Of a stretch of 64,000 nucleotides of DNA, positions 23,501-34,900 are shown piece by piece; within the stretch, counting starts at the first letter, position 1; every line of letters begins with the position of its first letter. The notes below the pieces were generated by a model. That model was not told where the DNA came from. It ran no database searches and worked only from the letters and a program-made list of their open reading frames with translations. Position numbers and translations under genes: made by a program. The DNA comes from Syngnathus acus (taxonomy: Eukaryota; Chordata; Actinopteri; Syngnathiformes; Syngnathidae), in assembly GCF_901709675.1 (NCBI RefSeq), contig NC_051095.1, positions 12,227,956 through 12,291,955 of the forward strand. The letters run 5' to 3'.

Positions 23501-26500
23501 CATTTTATGTCGGCCATACATGACTGCATTTTAAGCTTTTCGGGATGTCTTCTACACACCTCCTCCAAGTTGGCTCCCCTCTCTATGAGCAAGGCTGCCA
23601 GCTCCACATGTCCTCCACAAGCTGCAAGGGTAAGGGGCGACTCAAAAGAATCCGCTGGCATGTTCACTTGCGCACCGCTGTCTAACAGCAGCCGTGCCAC
23701 CTCCACATGGCCATCCTGGGACAGCGAGACACACAAAGAATGTGGAGATAAGCACCTGAACACTGTCTCTTTTTTGGATGACTGAGAGCGTGAGAAGAGA
23801 AACTAAAGAAAACGAAAAAGTGACTTAATAACTACCCATTTTGATTAGTTTAAATGTGTGTGTGTGTGTGTGTTGGGGGGGGGGTTGTAGAATCAATTAT
23901 TACAACCATTACTTGACTGATACGCACACACCTGCCACCAGCTTCAACAAGCTCTTTAACATGGTATGCTGTTTTCAACAGCCAAAGTAAATAAAGGTTT
24001 TATGTCAGATGCTCACCATGCACGCCTCCATCAGTGCTGTGTGCATCTCATCAGTCTTATGTTCCTGGTCTGCTCCTGCCTCCAACAGAAAACGCACCAT
24101 ATCCAAGTGACCTGCACGGTGTGGAAATACTTGTTAGTGGCTGGTAAATAGGGTAAAGTTACAATCGTTTTTGCTCCAACTGATTTCAACCTTTGTAGCA
24201 GGCAAGTGTGAGAGCGCTCTCTTTGAACTCGTTTGAGTGGGTGTTAATGCCGGCGCCATACTCTAGGAGCACCCGAGCCACCTCCACATGGCCAGCACTG
24301 GCTGCCTCCATTAGAGGTGTGTGTCCGTTTTCATTGTGGTCCTCAATGTTAGCACCCTCTTTGAGTAGCACCTTCACTACATCCACAAAGCCGCCAGCAC
24401 ATGCGTATGTCAGAGCTGTGTTCCCTGGAGGTACAAAAAACAGCGGGGTGATTAAAAATAAATAAATAAATAAATAAATGGCGAGATCACAGAAAACCAA
24501 AATTGTTAAGGTTTCAAGTGAGGTTGCACCTGTGGAGGACTGTGCATTTACATCTGCCCCGTGAACCAGAAGCAGCTTGACGATGTCCACGTAGCCTCCA
24601 CTAGCCGCAGCCATGAGTGGCGTAATATCCCCTTTTATACCCCGGTCTTCAACATTGGCATGCATAGCCAACAAGACCTGATTGAGAAAATAGATTAATA
24701 AATCATTAGAACAGATGTCACTGATACCATGAAACGGTCAACAATCAACACGGTCATGACAAAAAGCAAGGTTATTATTTCAGAACAATTCTATACACGC
24801 TGTGTATGTATGTATGCCATCTTTCATCCCATTGCATCCCATTCACATACCTGCGCAAGTTCATAATAGCCAGCCGAGCAGGCTAGACATAGCAGGCTCT
24901 CTCCTTCCTCTGTGTGTTCGTTAACACTTCGCCCCTCATCCAGCAGTTTGCGCACAGCGTTGACATCACCATCCGAGCAGGCCTCCGCTAAACTACGGCT
25001 GAAAATTACCAGACCGCTACAATTACTGCCACTGTGACAGGTGAACATACATACGCCTCACAATTACGCTACCAGAGGTCAGCATATGGTCACTTACAAG
25101 TACATTTAAAATGAAATCAATTGTAACACTTCGGCATCAAAGGACGTATTCGTCCACATGACAACACATGTCGATTAAGCACAACAAGCTTTGAGCCCCT
25201 AACCATAACATGGTACACTATAAGCAAATCGGGCCCTTCAAATAGGGCAAACAAATATGATGACAGGTCTTCTTTGGTAGGCACGCCTCAGTAAACTTCA
25301 ACTGGGAGTAGACTTGTGCATAATTATATACTGTACATTGTAATACAATATAAAAATGTCTACTGTACAAAATCTGTTGCTCAAATTATTTTAGATTTCA
25401 TTCACTGATATTGACAAAATTGCTTATTTTCATTCCCTTCACTTCCCATTATTATGCTTACGTTATAAACAACAACCTGAGGGCAACCCGTGATGAAAAC
25501 AAGTTTGGCAACTCATAATTTATGTTTGTGCATTTTCTGCACTGTCAATTTGAAATAGTCATTTTTGAATAGATATCAAAATTATTAAAACTTCGTTGTT
25601 TTTTTTAAATCCGATTTGTTGATTGCATAAGCAAAATACGTGACAGATTAATCAATTATTAAAATAACTGATTGCTGTCCTAATGCGGTAGGACATTCTT
25701 AAAAGGGACGACAGATACGTTTTATCATTTGCATACCAAGGAGCGACTACTGATCAATTTTCCCAAAAGATTGTTTTCGTTGACTTGAATTCTAAGCAGT
25801 CAACATGCGAAAGAATTTAAATATGCATGTGTGCGTGTGGCCAAGAACACGGTAAACACCAGTATACACACAATTAAAGAAATATAATCAAGTAGATTGG
25901 GCTTATAAACCCTTGAAACAAGAACCTGTGACAATATGGTTAGGACACATACTTGTCGGCTTGGCCAGCGTTGAGTGTGTTTTCGGCCCTCATGCGTGTG
26001 AGAGCAGCTGCAGCCTCGTCCAGGGCACAACTCACAGATGACGTCAGTCGCCGCAGCACCTCGGGATCTGCAAAAGCTTTACCATCGGCAGTGGAAAGTT
26101 TACCGATTCCTGGCAAACACCAAAAGGCAGAGGTGCAGAGGGCAAGGCAAATCACAGGAGAGCACAACCAAACCAGATCCGATGAGGGCGCAAGTCCAGT
26201 CCAGCCACACCAATCCAAGGTTAGTAGTCGCACACAGAAAGAGGAAATGAAAGCACACACACACGCACACACGAACACAAACGAACACACGCACGCACAG
26301 AGACACACACACACACGCACACAAACATTTGTTAATGTGGCTCGACTTTTTTCCCCATCAATTTCAATACACTATGATTCTCAAAGATGGTTTTATCACT
26401 AATTGATCTACAAAACATCCCATGGACAAAACGATGGTAATGTCCAGTGATAAACAAATGTCAGAAAATAATTTGAGCAAGATTGAGAACAAGAATTTAA

Positions 26501-29500
26501 GGAACAGTCCTTGTCCTGTGTGAATTATAAATGGGTAACAGGCAGCGAATGCATGAGAAAAAGAAACTGGATACAGTGGTCAGCATGAGGTGTGTGGTGG
26601 GGTGGGAGAGTAGTACAACTAGAAGAAAAACTAGTCATGTGCACTGCATCTGTGTTTTGTCATGGCAAGAGAAGAGAACCAAAGAAGTGAGTGTGGGGAA
26701 AGAGCAAGCATGTGGAAAACAACTTTTGTTAATGACCTACATTTAGTCTGCGAAGTGTGCAGACATTTCCAATTAGCAAAAACACCTTTGTCCAGTACTT
26801 ATTCAATTCTGTGTAGTGGTCACATTTCAATAACGCATGTAAAACTAAAAAATAGTCTAGAGCAGACATGGGCTAACTACGGCCCGCGGGCCACATCCGG
26901 CCCACGGGGCCGTTTAATCCGGCCCGCCAAACCTAAATAAATTGTATTATTAATTTTTTTTGTGGTCATTTTCCCTGCAATTACTATGTTTCCCCAGTAG
27001 ATTGGGAAGCGCCCACCCGCGCATTTACTCCCGGGAGCCGTGTCAGAAAGCTCGGTGCACACTCACAAGTGCGTGTTTTTGGCTCGACCTACGTGTGTGA
27101 GAAGACGTTCAGCCACATGAACGTCAACAAAGCCCGTCACAGATCTAGGTTAACGGACCGACACCTCGGCTCTATCCTAAGAATTACCACAACAAATTTT
27201 ACTCCAGACTATGATGCACTAGCAAAAAAGGGAAACCAACAATACTATTGATTTCTTTATTACCGTATTTTCCGCCCTAAAAGGCGCACCTAAAAACCTA
27301 AAATTTTCTCAAAAGCCGACAGTGCGCCTTATAGGCCAGTGCGCCTTATATATGGATCATCTGATGAATTTGTTGATCCATACTGGTTGTACACAGTGCT
27401 CTGCCAAAATGTTTCAGTACGTTTTAGTACGACTAGTAAATTACAAGGTCGCATCGCTTCCCAGCATTACGGCAACTGTAGTCAGGGGGCGTCACCGAAT
27501 AGCTGTTGTACCCGCGAGGCTATTTCATGTCAAAATAGGCTGCTCTGTTAATGTTTCGAGTAAATCTACTGATCGATATGGAAGGGAAACATAGGTAAGT
27601 AGTACCAATGCGTTAGATCGAACTTTAGTCAGTTCCGATCATTTTATAGGAGATCGTTTGAGAAACGCGATTGTTTACACTTTGCTGAGGCTCATGGGAG
27701 ATTGCGAGCTGAGGCTCGTGAGACTTTGCGGATGGCTAATGCTATTGCGATAGCTGCTATACGTACCAGGCTATTTCATGTCAAAATAGGCTGCTCTGTT
27801 AATGTTTCGAGTAAATCTACGGATCGATATGGAAGGGAAACATAGGTAAGTAGTACCAATGCGTTAGATCGAACTTTAGTCAGTTCCGATCATTTTATAG
27901 GAGATCGTTTGAGAAACGCGATTGTTTACAGAGGGCTCGTTGGTTATTGGCTAGTGGATGCATACCGCAACCCTAGTCAACCTCAGTTTGATGCAGTATA
28001 GCTTCTATTTTATGCGCCTTATAATCCGGTGCGCCTTATATATGGACAAAGTTTTAAAATGGGCCGTTCATTGAAGGTGCGCCTTATAACCCGGTGCGCC
28101 TTTTAGGGCGGAAAATACGGTACTTTATTTAGATGTATTCTTTCACTGATTCTTCAAGATGATGTATTTGGTCAGAATGTTTGCCGTTGGATGTGATTTC
28201 GCCTCATTAGATAAACATATTTCATAAATCTGACCTGCAGGCGCTGAAGTGATGGAAAATGTTATTCATCATAACAGTGTCTTATTTAATAAGAATCACT
28301 GATAGTAGTTTTTCGGTGAAATATTTTTTTAATGCTGTTAATAAATGAATTTGTTTTCAAAAAGCTTTTTTTAATACCATGCTTTAGTATCTACTAAAAG
28401 TAAAAACCTTTTATGCAATGACCTTTACATGTCATTTATATTACTTCACACAAACACTACATCCATCTGCTCCTGGTTCGGCCCCCCGGCCAAAATTTAG
28501 AACCCAATTCGGCCCGCAAGTCAAAAAGTTTGCCCAGCCCTGGTCTAGAGAGAAACAAAAGGGTTGTTTTGAGGACAAGCTCAAGTGATCAGTTGCCATT
28601 GTGGGCCTTGTTTTCCCAACTGAGTGTCTGACTTAGTGTCTCTCACAGGCAAGGATTTCACAACGATAGTCAGTGCAGACAAAACAAGGTTGCGGAAGTT
28701 TATCCTTTATAGTTTTCTATATGACATTATGTAACCGTAAATCAAAAACCAAACTAACGCACTATATTTTCGACAAGACCGCCACTGGTCCACCCAAATC
28801 CAAGCAGCGTGCCAGTCAACGGATGCCATGTGAATCAGGTCCAAACTCGAATGATAAATGACACACAGGATGATCTAAAAACTGGGGAAGCTCAGAAGAC
28901 GACCCACTGCGGGCAATTAAGAAGGCTTTCACCAGAGTCATATACCCATGTGGGTCGGCTGAGTCGGGTTGGAGTCGGGTTGGTGGAACGGAGTCGAAAA
29001 GCAATATGGCGAAACAATTTTGAAAAAAATAATCTAATTCCGGTAACCTCCGCCCCCAATATTGCGATTTATGTGTGCTTATTTTTTCCAAAGTCCTCCT
29101 CTCATGTATCTTGGACAAAACAATGGATTTACCATCCATAAATGTTGGACATCGTTAACTGGAACTCATGGGAATCAGCAAAATTAAAGATTAACTGGGA
29201 ATTTAAATACAGTTTATACGTAATCCAAAAAAGACAGGAACTTTCTATCTGCTTTGCAATTATTGCGAGATTAATGTAAAAGGAAGGGGTGTTGAAGTAA
29301 TCTGCTACCCAAATTTACTGGACTACTTGGGTTTACATGGAGCCTTGTATTCTGGGAGGACCCTTAGAGTGATGTTGGGTGAGGTATAAATCTAAAACAT
29401 TGTGGATAGCCCTTGAGGACTGGAGTTTGTAAACACTGGTATAGAGCTTCATTTCTATAAAGTACACAGTGAAACCTTGTTTTCATGAACATCCAGTTCA

Positions 29501-31863
29501 CAAACAATTTGGTTTACAAACACAATCTTTGAAGACACATTGCGTTGGTTCACAAGTCTTGGCATGGATGTAAAAAGGTTTAGCTTTTGCTTGCACCACT
29601 TAAACATCAGCTTTGTGCAATACACTTGAATATTGTTTTATTTTTTTGGCTTCTGGATGGCTTCAGAGAAAATGAAAACTGCCACTAAGTGTGTTGACAG
29701 TGGTGCTCTGAGGACAAATATTTGATTGGCATATGTCAATCAATGCCATTTTTAGCTGATCACAAATAATCACCGGCAACTCGTACTCTTTGGAGTCTGA
29801 AGGCAGCTAGAAACCAACTCGTGTGCAGTGTAACATCACCTTTTCCTTTCATTAACACTCCAGACGTGACTGACAAACCAGTAACTGGATCATAATATAG
29901 TTTAGTGCATTTTCTGCGGTCAGTTTGAATAACATTGTGTTTTTCTATAATAAAGGGATGGAAACTAGGATAACGCTTTATTTCTTCAATTCAAAAATAA
30001 TTGTTACTGAGCAGCTATAAAAAACAAAACAAAAGCACCACTAATTCATGTGATTGGCATCTGTATCAGATGTCATTCATAGATTATCCATATTGAAGTA
30101 TAAAATCCTTATCGGAGCACCCCTACTACCTGATTTACTGTTGGAACAAAAGGGAAAATAATGGTGAAATGTGAAAATTGTGTTTTTGAATTACGTGCAC
30201 AGTTTATGTATAAAACACCATGGTAATAATAGTAACAGATCAAATTTGTATAGTGCTCTCCTCAATACTCAGACGCTTAACATACACTAAGAGATGGGAA
30301 GAAAAAACAAAACCTGGATCTTCTATGGGCCTACCACAGCCCTCACACATCAGAAGGTGTAATTAGCAAGAAGGCAGCACCTGTCCCAGCCAGCGAGTGT
30401 TAAGTACACTAAGGGGTGGTCAAAGTTTGTCCAGATTCGAACTTTGGCCATAGCACGAGAGCTTTCCTGTCTGTAATATCGCCTACACTTTCTTGCATTT
30501 TCCAATACCGTGTTTCACTCTGCGATCTTGTTTACGCTCACCATGGATACTCCTGTCCTAAAATGGCCACCACATCCCACAATGCAACACACTGACCAAT
30601 GTATAGTAATCCTTCGCTACATCGCGGTTCGATTATCGCAACTTCAGTACATCGCAGATTTTTGCCCCCAAACATCCATCCATTTTCTATACTGCTTGTC
30701 CCCACGGGGGTCGCGGGCTTGCTGGAGCCTATCCCAGCTGTCATCGGGCAGTAGGCGGGGGACACCCTGAACCGGTTGCCAGCCAATCGCAGGGCACACA
30801 GAGACGAACAACCATCCGCACACGCACTCACACCAAGGGGCAATTCGGAGCGCTCAATCGGCCTACCAAGCATGTTTTTGGGGATGTGGGAGGAAACCGG
30901 AGTGCCCGGAGAAAACCCACGCGGACACGGGGAGAACATGCAAACTCCACACAGGGAGGGCCTGAGGTGGAATTGAACCCGCACTCTCCTTACTGTGAGG
31001 CGGACGTGCTAGCCAGTGCCCCACCGAGCCGCCTTCCCCCCAAACAAATTCATAAATTCAAAATAAACCTTCTAAATTGAGGAATTATGGCACGAGCGTT
31101 GCCCACACGCCAGCAGAAGGCAGGGAGTGTCCACACAATTGCAGTATGTACACTTGTACCTTTTTATAAAAAGTTGTTATAATAATAAGCGTTCTAAAAA
31201 CATATTTACAGTATTGTACCTTGTTATAAAAAAGTTGTTGTAAAAATAAAAGAAAAAATTAAAAATAATAAGAGTTCTAAAAACATATTTACAATATGTA
31301 TACTTTAGCTACAGCTGCATATGTCACACACGCGCACACGTATCATATTTTTACACGTATTAATACAGTATTTACATGTTTGAAACTATTATTTAATGTT
31401 CTAATGATAACATATGCACTTATATGGTTTACACTTATTGATACACAAAAAATGCATGTATGTTAAAAAAAGGGTGAAACTACTTCGTGGATTTTCACAT
31501 GTGGTCTTGGAACCAATTATCCGCAATAAACGAGGGATTACTGTATACAGTACTGTGCTGTAAACAAGAATAAGACGTTGCACAGCGATTTGCTTTGGTG
31601 TAGTTATTTCTTCGTAATATAGTATATTTTGTTTATTTCTAGATTGTACTGAATTCATTTTAACCACATACCAATGAGAAAATGGGTAAATATGATGTTT
31701 ATTTATAGATTGTACTGAACTCATTTTAACCACACACCGCGAAGAAAAAAAGTTTTAAAAAACTGTTCTGGGATTGAAATCGATTAATTGCGTTTCCATT
31801 CATCCCAATGGGAACCTCTGAAAAGAGGAACCGATAGACCAAGGCTCTACTGTAACTGCAATG

Positions 31864-31909
<46 letters not shown>

Positions 31910-34900
31910 ACACTTAAAATAGTCACAAACTAGGCAGTATTGACACCGTTAAGAAAGTTGCTAAATATACATTAGGCAATGAAGGGCTACCGCTAACTGC
32001 ATGTTATATAATAACTCACTTGTTTTTAATTATCTATTATTGTATGTCTTCAACATTACACATATATTAGCGTCTAACTTTGCGATGGTTAATGAGGGCT
32101 GCAGCCTCAATTGCACTGAAAGTTGGGAGAGCATTTTACGAGACTTTGTTCTGAAATTTAATATTAGGTTATTTACACACTTTAAATTGTACTGCGAGTA
32201 GTTTGTCATTTCTTTGTACTATTTGACATTCTTCGCAGTTCTGGCATCACATCTTTTACAACCTTCAATGTGTTACATTATAAAGTAATTTAATGAACTT
32301 TAATTATTGCCTAAAGTCCCCAAAAATAAATTTGACCTAACGGGGGAAAAAAAAAAAAAATTGCGGTAAACAGAGGATGTTGAAGCTTTTTTTAAAGCCA
32401 ATAGCTGTTTGTGGAAACAAGTTTGCCTTCAGCTCATTCCATAGCAAATCTGCAAAATAAAAACCGCTCTTTGTTTGTTTATCCCCATCTGTTAAAATGT
32501 CACTGACAATTTGCTGCCTTGTATGATGCACAATTGGTAGAATGTTCAACATTGCTTCTAAAATCCAGTTAAAATCAGAACGTGCACTAATCCTCCAACC
32601 AAGTGGTTAACTATATTAACAACCACATAATGAGTGGACACATCTTCAGTCTATACGAATTTACAATCACTTGTCTAGTTTTTTTGGTGACGAATTGTGT
32701 GCTTCTGAGATTTTCTTTATGTGTATGGTTTGGACAGTTGCGGTGAGACGCAATTCATACACTGATGATCTAAATGATATCCTCACCACTTTATTGTGTC
32801 GTGGAGGCACGGTGACGGCATAGCCACACGTACCAACAAAAAAATTTAAAAAAATAAAAATCCCCTACCAGTGTTACCCAAAAGATTTCTTGGGCAATTT
32901 TAGCCGCTTTACCCACTCCCTTAGGCAAGATTTACACTGCTTGGTCTAAGTGACACAAGTGCATTTTTTATTTATTCTGCTCTTTGGTGGCACAAGTCAA
33001 ATGTCTGTCGCAACAGCAGTGAGAGTGAGAAAGACACAGAGAAAGAGAGTGAGAAAGCGGGAGTGAGAGCAAAAGAGAGTTAAGAGAGAATGAAAGAGAA
33101 AAGCAAATAATCCAACATCATGAGATTAAAATCAGGCTTCTTACAGCTAAATTATACTACGGTCTATTTGAATCACAGATTGGCTATAGCCTGTTTATGT
33201 GAGCGTGACGTCAACAAATTACAATGCCTGCATAATGCCTACATAAGAAAGATTTTTGCTGCAGTGGACGTTCCCCATTTTGATATAAACGTTATTCATT
33301 GATTCATTTTAGGCTCACTTAACTGTGAGGTAACATTTAATATGTTAAAACGTGTATTATTTCTATTTTTAAATACTGTAGTGTACAACCTCACCCGTAC
33401 TAACTAGTCTCAGAGAAATAGGCCTAGGATAAGATTAGCCAGTATTTGTCCACACGGGTCCTCTACATGCGTTGGAGGCTCAAGTGCATTGCAGGGTTAA
33501 TCTGCCTCATAATGTTCATAAGCCTGAATGAGGTCAGGGCACCCAGGCCCATTGGCTTACTCTATATACTGTACTTTCTTACACCTCAATTACAACCTCT
33601 GAAACAGCATAGAAACTGTGTTAATATGATACTTGCAAAACCAGCAGGTGCTCTTTTTTTCAATTTTGCCCTGAGGTATTCCGCAAACAAAGTCTGCTTG
33701 TTTGGATAAAAAATTAGATGGGGGGGAGAAAAAGGAAGCCACAGTAATAGAAATAAAGGGGGGGGGGGGGGAAATCAAGAGATATGTGGTGCACATTGTC
33801 ATTCAGCTACTGGGGTGGTGGTCAACTGCAAATTAACATGTGCAAATTTAGGTAAATGAGGGTAATGCAATCGTACCTGCAGCTTCTAGTAGCGCTTCAA
33901 GTCGGGCCTGTGTCTCTGGATCAACAGTCCTCAAATCGACTCCGTCTGTTGCGCTAGACAAAAGTAACTCAGATGCCGTCTTCATGATAGGGTTATCGAG
34001 ATCTTCCTGGTCCAAAATGAACGACTCCACCTGGCAAACAGAGAAGACCAGAGGAAGGTCAATTAGCTTTCCAAAATCGACAAGTTGGCATCCTTCAGGA
34101 AGCTTTTGAAATGCAATGACAGTGCGGTAATAGCGCACGGGTGGCCCATTTACAGAGACAAAATGTAAGTAATGTTACATTACACAACTTGACTACCTTA
34201 AAAAAAAAAAAAGAGCGGGCCCTGCTGCCCTTGTTTGTTTACTGCAGTGAAGTGTCAAAGTGGGCACAAGGATAGGAGAGAGGCAGCAGCACTACAGCCA
34301 AGAAACACAACACTTGAACACGTGAAGAGATTCAGCTGAGAACAATTCAGTGCCACAACACCCCATTCCATGGCCGTGTGGGCTCATGCGGGTTGAGTCT
34401 TCTAACACGCAAAGAATTAAATTAATATTCAAACCAAATAAGCCACCCCTAGTATATGTCATTTGTCATGTCTCAATTTGTGTTGTAAATCACAGAACGT
34501 GAAACGCTAACTTTGTGATCTGGTCTACTATTTTTAAAGAGGCTGATTTATTGCTTCTAATGACACTATTGAATGACAACCTTGCTTTCAAAGTAAAATG
34601 TTAGCTGTTCAAAGAGCTAATCACATTTCCTGGTTTCTTTCAGGCTAACAATTATTACAGTTTAGTTGTATTTACATATGAAACAATTCACCATCTCGAT
34701 TATACCAATAGGGGACATTGTTTCGAGTTTCATCTATAGGGGCATCCTATCAGCCTCAAGGCAATTTTGATGTCCATCTACAGTGTATCAATTTGAAAGA
34801 ATCAAAGGAACGGCTGGGTTGCATACTTGTTTCCCTTCTACTTAACTTTTACAAAAAATGATTTATCCAACAAGGGAAACAGACCATGTGCGACAAGCAT

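Noticed and set aside
26100-26324. Cysteine/valine-rich small protein on the minus strand
   Set aside because: It arises from translation of the AC repeat next to ankhd1 exon 3.
27069-27251. Host gene with a ZBED/hAT-like domain
   Set aside because: The frame sits between hAT inverted ends with an 8-base target duplication and has no upstream coding exons, so it is a transposase remnant.
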